From: UBA9339 sp964535195
GTDB lineage: Bacteria; Pseudomonadota; Gammaproteobacteria; UBA9339
DNA length: 12,819 nucleotides
Direction of reading: 5' to 3'
NCBI GenBank assembly: GCA_964535195.1
Contig: CAZHSI010000024.1
Span: 1-12,819 of the forward strand
In this document: positions 1 through 6,662 of the stretch, piece after piece
Layout: each line of letters starts with the position of its first letter
How positions within the stretch are numbered: position 1 is the stretch's first letter
Made by a program: the position numbers and the translations under genes
The notes under the pieces: generated by a model
Told to the model about the DNA's origin: nothing
Database searches by the model: none
Seen by the model: only the letters and a program-made list of their open reading frames with translations

Positions 1-1095
1 AACCAATTTTCTAGAACCGTGAAATAATGCAACCCGACCATCAAGGTACTCATTGACCTTAACTTTAGTCTTACGATAAGAATAACGATATTCATTCTGT
101 GGTATTTGCAATATTTTTCCTTTATAACTAACTGTGTTGTCATTATTTACGATTCTTTGATCTTGGATACATAAAATATCTTCTAATGCTATGTTGCCTG
201 GGATCCAAGGAATTAAAGCACTTTGCTCAATTTGGGGCGATACACAAAAACGTTGATTAAATTCTGGCAGGAATTGGTGCTTTAAAAATCGGTTGGCATC
301 TTCCATAGTGTTGATGTCCGCTGATTTAAGCTCTAGTGGCAGGAGATTCTGTAGTGTGCCAAACATTCTTTCTGAGCGTCCTCGCGCCTCAGGAGAGTAG
401 GCCGCAATCATCTCTATTCCTAGTTGTTTCATTGCTCGACCAAACTGAGTTAACTGTAACTTATTAACTCTTCCTCCGGCTTTATCAGTCACCCAATAAT
501 GACTGCCTCGATCGCTATAAAAGGAAGAAAATAGACCTCTACTTTCAATCACTTCTTTTACCCCAAACAAACTACTCCAAGTTCCCTCTTGTTCCACAAA
601 AAATGCTGAATAAATCTCGCTAGTAGCATCATCCATTGTTACCACTAAATCCCAATAAACACCTTCTATCCATTGGTGTGTCGAAGCGTCCTGGTGAATC
701 ATCATGCCAGGCATTGGCTGTCTAGGACGTTTATGGCGATGTGCTCCTTTTTTGGGTAGCTTGGATACCAATCCATTACGCTGTAGAGTTATTCTTACCC
801 AATTATAGCTTCGTTGACCACAATGAGTGGCTCGATATTTATCATAAAAATGAGCTGAGCTGTAATTTTGGTAACGACTAGTGTAAAGATCCATTAATCT
901 AAAAACCTCATCTACTGGGGCAGCATTATGTGCAGCTCTTGCCAGTCGGTTGTCATTCAAACCATCTAACCCTTCTTCTTCATAACGCTCAATATAACGC
1001 CGTAGATTTCGTTCTGACATACACAACATTCTTGCTGCTTCTTCCATTGTTAACTTACCCTCACCTCTTAACTCATATACTTCCTCAAATTTCAT
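1..1095 (-). CDS. ISNCY-type DDE transposase, C-terminus beyond window edge
   Basis: A minus-strand frame is open from an ATG at 1095 to base 1 (365 codons), so the gene is cut by the window edge. AGGAG lies about 8 nt upstream of the ATG and supports the start. Residues about 11-50 form a helix-turn-helix (LTMEEAARMLCMSERNLRRY) followed by the EGLDGLND linker usual in these transposases. The integrase-core triad reads as D136 (in IHQDAS), D195 (in SDRG) and E242 (in PEARGRSERMFG). The protein resembles the ISNCY/IS481-like integrase-core transposases that cut and join insertion-sequence ends. The core looks intact, with no frameshift or internal stop in what is visible. The gene looks richer in G+C than its neighbours, consistent with recent arrival. 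Family assignment is from motif memory; the integrase-core identity is firm. Confidence 0.9.
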   Translation of the reverse strand, partial: MKFEEVYELRGEGKLTMEEAARMLCMSERNLRRYIERYEEEGLDGLNDNRLARAAHNAAPVDEVFRLMDLYTSRYQNYSSAHFYDKYRATHCGQRSYNWVRITLQRNGLVSKLPKKGAHRHKRPRQPMPGMMIHQDASTHQWIEGVYWDLVVTMDDATSEIYSAFFVEQEGTWSSLFGVKEVIESRGLFSSFYSDRGSHYWVTDKAGGRVNKLQLTQFGRAMKQLGIEMIAAYSPEARGRSERMFGTLQNLLPLELKSADINTMEDANRFLKHQFLPEFNQRFCVSPQIEQSALIPWIPGNIALEDILCIQDQRIVNNDNTVSYKGKILQIPQNEYRYSYRKTKVKVNEYLDGRVALFHGSRKLV

Positions 1096-1173
1096 ACGCC
1101 TGATCTCCTGTAACACCTGACTTTGATTCACTGATTTCCTCTTGTTTTTAGAAAATCAGCACCTTATCAAAAT

Positions 1174-1217
1174 CGGACAACTCGCGTGTTACTTAAACCG
1201 GACAACTGGCATGTTAC
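1174..1217. repeat. Insertion-sequence end: two tandem 19-bp transposase-binding-like repeats
   Basis: CGGACAACTCGCGTGTTAC (1174-1192) and CGGACAACTGGCATGTTAC (1199-1217) match at 17 of 19 bases and are spaced 25 bp start to start, just upstream of the transposase gene. Repeated end motifs of this kind are known as transposase binding sites at the ends of several integrase-core insertion sequences. The outer repeat probably marks the element's right terminus near 1217. The other end lies outside the window, so the target duplication cannot be checked. Confidence 0.65.
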
Positions 1218-1270
1218 CAACAATATAAAAATTGCCACTTTACAAAAGTATTAAATTTATCTAAGATCAA

Positions 1271-1285
1271 CCTATATTATAGGAT
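1271..1285. promoter_or_regulatory. Palindrome upstream of rubrerythrin, repeated at 11880
   Basis: CCTATATTATAGGAT contains the palindrome CCTATA-T-TATAGG, 91 bp before the rubrerythrin start. The same 15 bases occur at 11880-11894 between the two AbiE modules. It could be a regulator site, or partly a -10-like element, since TATATT and TATTAT are embedded in it. No regulator is assigned. Confidence 0.4.
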
Positions 1286-1375
1286 GAATATAAAGTTTTA
1301 CTAATTTTGTATTTTAATACTTACTAGCCGTAAAGCCTATGTAAGGTTTTAACCTACAAATATTAATGGTGATAT

Positions 1376-1933
1376 ATGAGTATAAAAAATTCTGAAACAG
1401 AAAAAAATTTATTAAAAGCGTTTGCTGGTGAATCACAAGCACGTAACCGCTATACTTACTACGCAGGGAAAGCGTATAAAGAGGGATTTGTTGCTATAGC
1501 AAAGCTTTTTGAGAAAATAGCTAACCAAGAAAAGGAACATGCTAAACGATTCTTCAGCTTTCTCGAAGGTAGAAATTTAGAAATTCAAGCCACTTTCCCA
1601 ACCGGTGTTATAGGAACTACTCTAGAAAATTTACGCGCAGCTGCAGCAGGTGAAAATGAAGAACATTCTAACTTATATCCCACTTTTGCGGAAATGGCAC
1701 GTAAAGAGGGGTTCACAGCAGTAGCTGAATTATTTGAAAACATCGCAATAGCAGAAAAACACCACGAAGAACAATATAGCTTTTTTGCAGAACAGCTCTC
1801 TTCTAACAAATTATTTAAACGACAAAGTTCAGTATCTTGGCAATGTTTAAATTGCGGTTATCGATACACCGGCGAAGAACCACCAAAATTCTGTCCGGCT
1901 TGTGCACATCCACAAGATTATTTTACTACTTAG
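1376..1933 (+). CDS. rbr: Rubrerythrin
   Basis: Rubrerythrin is a cytoplasmic non-haem diiron peroxidase that reduces hydrogen peroxide, using electrons passed through its rubredoxin-like iron centre. Residues 1-145 are the ferritin-like four-helix domain, with all expected diiron ligands visible: E19, E52, H55, E93, E96, E127 and H130. Residues 153-182 are the rubredoxin-like domain with Fe(SCys)4 ligands C157, C160, C173 and C176. The length of 185 residues is close to the usual 180-195. The ATG at 1376 begins a family-typical N-terminus; the ribosome site is weak (GGTGA). The gene stands alone, convergent with the minus-strand SEC-C gene, and no clear terminator is seen in the 66 bp between them. 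The upstream palindrome at 1271 may bear on its control. Identification is secure; an oxidative-stress role is inferred from the family. Confidence 0.97.
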   Translation: MSIKNSETEKNLLKAFAGESQARNRYTYYAGKAYKEGFVAIAKLFEKIANQEKEHAKRFFSFLEGRNLEIQATFPTGVIGTTLENLRAAAAGENEEHSNLYPTFAEMARKEGFTAVAELFENIAIAEKHHEEQYSFFAEQLSSNKLFKRQSSVSWQCLNCGYRYTGEEPPKFCPACAHPQDYFTT

Positions 1934-1999
1934 CGTTCCATACAGTGAAATTTACCAAAACATCTGGCCCTACCTCTACCTGAAGAGCATTTCTTTAAT

Positions 2000-2941
2000 C
2001 TAATTTAACCGTTTATCTGTTTCATAAATAAATTCTGTGAGATTTCTACGTGCCATATCATCAGTTGGCATAAATAACACCGCTTTTTCCCAAGAAATTC
2101 TAGCATTTATCAAATCACCAATAGCATAGTAAGCCGTCCCTAGATTATTATAAACTTCGTTGAGATGGTAATGATCTGTCTCGGGATAATTAGCTATAGC
2201 AAATTTATACTCACTGATTGCACCCAAATTATCTCCTTGTTGTTTGAAATCAATACCACGTAAATAGTGAGCTCGTGGATGGTTGGGATTTAGTGCTAAA
2301 CATTTTTCTAAAAGAAGCTTACTTTTTTCCATACCAAAAAAACTGTAAACTATCGATTCTCTACACAAAACCTCAGCAGTTTCACCAACAACTTTTCTAG
2401 CCTTGTCTATCCAATTTAAAGCCTCTTCTAAATTACCCTCCTCTGCTGCTACCATAGCTTCTGTAATTTCACGAAGTATTACTTTACAACAAAACTTATA
2501 TTTTTTCCCAGATGCACACGAACAAAGATCATAGCTATCAGGAAGCATCTGTTTAGCACTCTCCTCCTCTGCTGTATCGGTAGTATCAGAACAACCTAAT
2601 GACGAAGGAGAAAAGAAATACTCACCAAAAGATCGCTTTATTGGAATAATAAATTCCTCAAGTTCCAACACAGAACTGGTTTCAAAAGCTATGCGTAACT
2701 TGTTAGCCGAATGATGCACTAACAGTTCCGCAGGGTCTCCTTTAGCTATAATAATTTTCTCAGGTGAACACTTGGTTTTCGCTATCTTTAATAGCATATC
2801 CGCTTGAGCTTGTGATAACTCTGTTTCCACGGTCTCAAAAGACAGTATATTCCCATTTGCTACATCTAATACAAAATAGATGTCTACCGGTTGGTTGTTT
2901 ATCTGAGTATCAAGTCTAGAAACTATCCAAGCATTTTTCAT
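2000..2941 (-). CDS. SEC-C motif and TPR repeat protein
   Basis: This is a 313-residue protein without signal peptide or membrane segments. Residues 1-110 form a domain I do not recognise. Residues 138-152 hold a SEC-C zinc-binding motif with C140, C142, C151 and C152 (CSCASGKKYKFCC), the metal-binding hairpin also found at the SecA C-terminus. Residues about 160-300 are helical tetratricopeptide-like repeats, clearest at 223-255 (HPRAHYLRGIDFKQQGDNLGA) and 263-296 (VYNNLGTAYYAIGDLINA), which usually bind protein partners. The ATG follows the stop of the upstream UPF0149-like gene by 2 bp, so the two are almost certainly co-translated. SEC-C plus TPR suggests a metal-dependent adaptor or ribosome/chaperone-associated factor, but no specific function can be given. 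Confidence 0.8.
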   Translation of the reverse strand: MKNAWIVSRLDTQINNQPVDIYFVLDVANGNILSFETVETELSQAQADMLLKIAKTKCSPEKIIIAKGDPAELLVHHSANKLRIAFETSSVLELEEFIIPIKRSFGEYFFSPSSLGCSDTTDTAEEESAKQMLPDSYDLCSCASGKKYKFCCKVILREITEAMVAAEEGNLEEALNWIDKARKVVGETAEVLCRESIVYSFFGMEKSKLLLEKCLALNPNHPRAHYLRGIDFKQQGDNLGAISEYKFAIANYPETDHYHLNEVYNNLGTAYYAIGDLINARISWEKAVLFMPTDDMARRNLTEFIYETDKRLN

Positions 2942-2943
2942 AG

Positions 2944-3228
2944 TTACGCACCTAATTTGTTTAAATAAAAAGAAAGGGTAATCTCGTTAAGCAACATAGC
3001 AATAATATTTATTATGGCTTGAACCTGCTTAATAGAGGCAAACTCCGGTTGTCCTCCAAACAAAATCTCCTGATATTTACTTGGCATTATCAAAGAAGGA
3101 GCAGAGGCTACAGCACTTAAAAAACCATGTGCTTGAGTAAGATTTAATGGTTTAGCATCTACATAATCAGCAATTAAAAATTCTTCTAACTGCTGCAGCT
3201 CCTCTTTAGTAACTTTCCTTTTTGACAT
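2944..3228 (-). CDS. Short UPF0149/YecA-like protein
   Basis: The 94-residue product resembles the N-terminal part of UPF0149 (YecA/YgfB) proteins: ELQQLEEFLIADYVDAKPLNLTQAHGFLSAVASAPSLI, then a glycine-containing loop and a helical end. Family members are usually about 190-220 residues, and YecA ends in a SEC-C motif. Here the protein stops after about half that length, and the SEC-C motif sits in the next gene, 2 bp downstream. I chose ATG 3228 because GGAG lies about 9 nt before it; a GTG at 3243 and an ATG at 3237 in the same frame would add 5 and 3 residues. The gene is either a natural one-domain version or a remnant of a split YecA-type gene. The family call is moderate. Confidence 0.65.
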   Translation of the reverse strand: MSKRKVTKEELQQLEEFLIADYVDAKPLNLTQAHGFLSAVASAPSLIMPSKYQEILFGGQPEFASIKQVQAIINIIAMLLNEITLSFYLNKLGA

Positions 3229-3266
3229 TGTAAACATCTCCACTCTCCAAATTTTGTCATAAAAAG

Positions 3267-3282
3267 TGAAAGCTTGCTTTCA
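3267..3282. promoter_or_regulatory. Operator-like palindrome
   Basis: TGAAAGC-TT-GCTTTCA has perfect 7-bp arms with a 2-bp centre and lies about 40 bp before the UPF0149-like start. Its position between that gene and the lysine-rich gene suits a regulator binding site or a short RNA hairpin. No T-tract follows, so it is not a convincing terminator. Confidence 0.35.
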
Positions 3283-3325
3283 TAGAAGCTAAACCATTTA
3301 AATACCCTACCTATTTAGTCCTAGA

Positions 3326-3457
3326 CTACTTTTGTAAAAGCTTTTTTGCTTTTTTAGGGCTTTTTTTAGTTTTAGCTACTGCTTTCTTTATCACCTTCTT
3401 ACTAAGTTTTTTTACAACCTTCTTTATATTTTTTGTTGCAGTTTTTTTAGATACCAT
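3326..3457 (-). CDS. 43-residue lysine-rich histone-like peptide
   Basis: This short gene is supported by AGGAG 7 nt before its ATG (3457) and a clean TAG stop. The product has 19 lysines in 43 residues, arranged as KK doublets separated by A, V, L, T and S (for example KKVVKKLSKKVIKKAV and KKSPKKAKK). It lacks acidic residues and aromatics. This is the composition of bacterial H1-like tails and of the chlamydial/Coxiella Hc1-type proteins, so nonspecific DNA or RNA binding is the natural inference. It lies 65 bp downstream of dinB on the same strand and 97 bp upstream of the UPF0149-like gene, so it may be read through from the recombinase-dinB operon. It could also be a low-complexity chance frame, but the ribosome site argues against that. 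Confidence 0.65.
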   Translation of the reverse strand: MVSKKTATKNIKKVVKKLSKKVIKKAVAKTKKSPKKAKKLLQK

Positions 3458-3522
3458 ATTGTTCTCCTATTTAGTTAATAAAAACAGATCAACTTCATCT
3501 TACCATCATATATTCTCAACTT

Positions 3523-4566
3523 CTAGCTATTAAATCTAACCCCAACGCCAATTAACCTAACTGGTCTATTACGTCTACTAAACCCTACCTGAAAAAGATC
3601 ACAAAATAGACTTGTTTCTAAACTATTACTTTTTCTCTCTACCGTCGTTAACCTAAAATCACCAAACTTAATCTTTACAAATTGCTTAACAATAACCAAA
3701 CTAGATAAAGGTGCCAAACGATTTTTTAGCTTCCCAATTAACCTTGGCAATAGTACTAAACATTCATCTCTATTTTGAATATCACGAGAAAAAGTTTCTT
3801 CAACACTTAAGGACTTCCTAACTGATTCTGACTCTACTTCTCGGTCGTCGATGCCACGGCATAACTGATAGAACCTATTACCAATTTTTCCGAATTTATC
3901 TACTAAACTTGGTAAAGATAACTGTTGCAAATCATGGCATGTCTTAATTTGCATATTGTGTAATTTTTCTGCTGTAACCTTGCCTACACCAAATATTTTT
4001 GTTACTGGTAATTTTTTTACAAAGGAATCTACTTGTGCCGGTGTAATAACATATAAGCCATCAGGTTTATTCCAGTCGCTAGCCACTTTAGCTAAAAACT
4101 TATTAGGTGCTGCACCTGCAGATGCAGTCAACCCAAGTTCTTTTTTTATTCTTTTTTTGAGGGTAGTGGCAATAAGTGTTGCACTACCCTTACAATACTG
4201 GCAATTACTAACATCCAAAAATGCTTCATCCAGAGATAACATTTCAACTAAAGGGGTATATTGCCTAAATATACGATAAAGTTTTTTTGAGGCCGCTTGG
4301 TATTTTTGCATGTTAACCGGAAGCAAAATTAATTTTGGACATAACTTCAAAGCTTGCGACGTAGGCATAGCAGAATGTAATCCATATTTTCTAGCTTCAT
4401 AATTACATGTAGATAATACCCCTCGTTCAGCTCGTGCTCCTCCAACAGCAACTGGTTTGTTCTTAAGTGTTGGGTTATCACGAACTTCAATTCCTGCAAA
4501 AAAACAATCCATATCAATATGTATAATTTTTCTGGGCTTGGATAAATTACTCAAAATTACGTTCAT
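3523..4566 (-). CDS. dinB: DNA polymerase IV (Y-family translesion polymerase)
   Basis: DinB is a template-dependent DNA polymerase without proofreading that copies past damaged bases. The length of 347 residues is close to the E. coli protein (351). Catalytic acids are D18 (HIDMDCFFA), D113 and E114 (SLDEAFLDV); F23 is in the steric-gate position. The palm and fingers carry YEARKYGLHSAMP (56-68), and the HhH region (about 188-230) reads KIFGVGKVTAEKLHNM. The little-finger domain follows to the C-terminus, which ends in VRLIGVGVRF as usual; no beta-clamp peptide was located with certainty. The ATG at 4566 overlaps the recombinase stop by 4 bp (ATGA), and no other ATG lies between it and the catalytic motif. 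A GGAG sits upstream inside a small hairpin. Location in a ParB-recombinase operon rather than alone suggests an accessory copy. No LexA-type box was found nearby. Confidence 0.96.
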   Translation of the reverse strand: MNVILSNLSKPRKIIHIDMDCFFAGIEVRDNPTLKNKPVAVGGARAERGVLSTCNYEARKYGLHSAMPTSQALKLCPKLILLPVNMQKYQAASKKLYRIFRQYTPLVEMLSLDEAFLDVSNCQYCKGSATLIATTLKKRIKKELGLTASAGAAPNKFLAKVASDWNKPDGLYVITPAQVDSFVKKLPVTKIFGVGKVTAEKLHNMQIKTCHDLQQLSLPSLVDKFGKIGNRFYQLCRGIDDREVESESVRKSLSVEETFSRDIQNRDECLVLLPRLIGKLKNRLAPLSSLVIVKQFVKIKFGDFRLTTVERKSNSLETSLFCDLFQVGFSRRNRPVRLIGVGVRFNS

Positions 4567-5834
4567 GAGAAGTTTTCTCCACGGTTCTCTGGAGACAAAC
4601 GTAATCTCTGCATATCATTATGCCGTGTCTCATCTATTACATGAACATAACGCCGTGTGGTTTCGTCATTTTCGTGACGAAGATTAGCTCTAATATTTCC
4701 AAAAGATATTCCTACCTTATCTTGCATCGATGCTGAAAGATGCCTCAACCAATGTGCAGAAAATTTCCTTAGCTTAGCTACCTTAGCTGGATTATCACAA
4801 AAGTTTTCAGAAGCTATAAAAGCTACTTTCTTAAGTAGTTTATTCATATGCCTTGCGGTTAACGAATGGTGGGAATGCCAAGATTGAATAATTGGTCGTT
4901 TTTCATCTTGCTCTTCTGAACCCGGATACAGCTGTAGTTTTAGATGAGTACGATACTGTACCACTGCATTCAATAACTCATCATTGACAGGGATTTTTCC
5001 TAACTTATTACCCTTGCCTAGCACAAAGAACCACCATTTCCCCTGTAATTGCTTAAAACTGCTCCAGGTATGTGTTTCCAACTCATGAATTCTTAAACCT
5101 AAAAAATACAATATTTTTATTAAAAAGATTATCCTCTGTTTATCATCACTCTTATGCCCAGATGTTTCTGGTAAATTATAAGCAGCATTTAATATGGCTT
5201 GAAACTCATCCTCTTCTAAGATTCTCTCTTGTACTTTTATTTTTTGTTCTTCGCTATAACTATGCTGCTTTTTAAGATTTTTGGCTAAACGTAACTGGTG
5301 ATATGCTAAATAGTGGGCTTCTACAAGATAAGTTACTAAGGTATAAATAATAGAAATAGCAGTAGCTTTAGTTGAACTACTCAAAGCTCCAACAAATGGT
5401 TTCCAATTCTTGCCACCACGTTTATTACCTCTACCACCGGAAGGAGCACACCACAACTTTGCTGGTTGAGGATTACTCAAAAAATCAAAATATACTTCGA
5501 GGTCAGCTCTATCCAAACTAGATAATGGCTTACCATGCTGATAAATACACCACAGTACAAAACGCTCTACCTCCTTTTGATAGGTGCGATAAGTTGTCGC
5601 TCTATCTTTGTATTCATCTAACCAACACTGCACCGCTTCGATATCATTTTTTGCTCTGATTTGACAATCATATTTAGTTTCTCTATTACTGCCCTTCTCT
5701 CCTAGCAATTGTTTAGCAGCTTTTGATATTTGTTGCTTTATAAGTTCATTTAATGTTGGGAAAGAAGAAATCATTTGACGATTACTGTCCGTAACTGCCT
5801 CTGTGCTAGAAACTCCAAGAAGATTATTAATCAT
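4563..5834 (-). CDS. Tyrosine recombinase (phage integrase family)
   Basis: This is a 423-residue site-specific recombinase acting on DNA by a 3'-phosphotyrosine intermediate. The N-terminal 65 residues are unassigned. Residues about 70-185 match the SAM-like core-binding domain (WLDEYKDRATTYRTYQKEVERFV). The catalytic domain follows with a full residue set: R248 (GLRIHEL), K274 (LGKGNK), H361 and R364 (HWLRH), H387 (LRHEND) and nucleophile Y396 (RRYVHV). It should therefore be active. The start overlaps the ParB stop by 8 bp, and the end overlaps dinB by 4 bp. It is longer than XerC/XerD (about 300) and has no excisionase neighbour in view. Roles such as element integration, multimer resolution or cassette inversion cannot be separated from sequence alone. 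No att site or tRNA was found in the window. Confidence 0.93.
   Translation of the reverse strand: MINNLLGVSSTEAVTDSNRQMISSFPTLNELIKQQISKAAKQLLGEKGSNRETKYDCQIRAKNDIEAVQCWLDEYKDRATTYRTYQKEVERFVLWCIYQHGKPLSSLDRADLEVYFDFLSNPQPAKLWCAPSGGRGNKRGGKNWKPFVGALSSSTKATAISIIYTLVTYLVEAHYLAYHQLRLAKNLKKQHSYSEEQKIKVQERILEEDEFQAILNAAYNLPETSGHKSDDKQRIIFLIKILYFLGLRIHELETHTWSSFKQLQGKWWFFVLGKGNKLGKIPVNDELLNAVVQYRTHLKLQLYPGSEEQDEKRPIIQSWHSHHSLTARHMNKLLKKVAFIASENFCDNPAKVAKLRKFSAHWLRHLSASMQDKVGISFGNIRANLRHENDETTRRYVHVIDETRHNDMQRLRLSPENRGENFS
4567..4579 (-). promoter_or_regulatory. Hairpin over the dinB ribosome site
   Basis: On the coding strand GAGAA-AAC-TTCTC lies directly before the dinB ATG, and the first arm contains the GGAGAA ribosome site. 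A 5-bp stem with a 3-nt loop could hide the site unless a ribosome finishing the recombinase gene opens it, which would tie DinB synthesis to the recombinase. The stem is short, so the effect may be modest. Confidence 0.35.
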
Positions 5835-6642
5835 ATTTAATACCTAATTTATCCAAGATCCCAGTTAATATTTCATTATTAAAATATCGTATCTTAAGCC
5901 AGCCACTTTTTTTATTTGCGTCAATCTCAAATTTAGCCTCAGAGCCAAGCTGACATGAAATTAACTCTTCCAATCTACGGATATCAGCATCTTGTTTCTT
6001 ACTACCACTTGTTATAGATAAACTCGACTGGTCACTTTTAGAAATTTTTCTAACCTCATGCTCTAATTTTCTCGAAGACCATTTTAATTCCGCACATTTT
6101 TTTGCTAATTTATATTGTAAATTATAAGGCAATCCTGCAATGACTTTACCATGCCCCTCACTAATCTCCCCGATTATAAGCAGTTCTTGGACTCTAGAAT
6201 CGACATTAAGAAGGCGTAAGAGATTAGTTATCTTCGAACGCGACTTACCAACGGCTATAGCTACCTCTTCATGAATATAATTAAACTCCTCTATTAAATG
6301 CTGATATGCTAGTGCCTCTTCAATAGGATTTAAATCTTCACGCTGTACATTTTCTATTGGAGTAATGGCAGCTACTTGTTCATCGCTATAATGGTTAACT
6401 AAACAGGGAATCATATCTAATTTAACTAATTGTGCTGCGCGCCATCTTCTTTCCCCAGCTACTATCTCATATTTTTTATTATCACCATCAATAGGTCTTA
6501 CTATGATAGGTTGGATTAATCCTTCTGCTTTAATTGATTCTGCAAGTTCTTGCAGAGCCTCCTGAGCAAAAATACGTCTAGTTTGGTATTTACCAGGTTT
6601 AAGGTATTCTATTGGGATATTTCTTAATTCTGCCTTAGTCAT
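5827..6642 (-). CDS. parB: ParB/Spo0J-family DNA-binding protein
   Basis: ParB proteins bind parS sites, load as CTP-dependent clamps and normally work with the ATPase ParA in DNA segregation. Residues 8-100 are the ParB/sulfiredoxin-like N-terminal domain, with GLIQPIIVRP (41-50) and the CTP-binding box GERRWRAA (63-70), then ENVQREDLNPIEEA (97-110). Residues about 122-145 form the helix-turn-helix (HEEVAIAVGKSRSKITNLLRLL), followed by the conserved EGHGKVIAGL (162-171). A short C-terminal dimerisation region completes 271 residues, a normal length. The start is 20 bp after the zinc-ribbon gene; no clear ribosome site is seen. No parA is present anywhere in the window, and instead the gene overlaps a recombinase. 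It may partition the element with a ParA encoded elsewhere, or have been recruited as a site-specific regulator or nucleoprotein organiser. Confidence 0.95.
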   Translation of the reverse strand: MTKAELRNIPIEYLKPGKYQTRRIFAQEALQELAESIKAEGLIQPIIVRPIDGDNKKYEIVAGERRWRAAQLVKLDMIPCLVNHYSDEQVAAITPIENVQREDLNPIEEALAYQHLIEEFNYIHEEVAIAVGKSRSKITNLLRLLNVDSRVQELLIIGEISEGHGKVIAGLPYNLQYKLAKKCAELKWSSRKLEHEVRKISKSDQSSLSITSGSKKQDADIRRLEELISCQLGSEAKFEIDANKKSGWLKIRYFNNEILTGILDKLGIKYD

Positions 6643-6662
6643 TTTTTAACTGTAAATACTTT

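Larger units (their letters stand above)
1..1217 (-). mobile_element. Insertion sequence, ISNCY-like, partial
   Basis: This is the transposase gene plus its upstream end repeats. The element continues past the left edge. The right boundary is inferred from the outermost GTTAC repeat end at about 1217, beyond which the sequence turns strongly AT-rich and leads into the rubrerythrin upstream region. It does not visibly interrupt a gene on the right side. Confidence 0.7.

Noticed and set aside
1585..1809. Minus-strand frame inside rubrerythrin
   Set aside because: It is antisense to a fully motif-supported rubrerythrin gene.
3316..3328. TAGTC-CTA-GACTA inverted repeat as terminator of the lysine-rich gene
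   Set aside because: The stem is only 5 bp, overlaps the stop codon and has no T-run.
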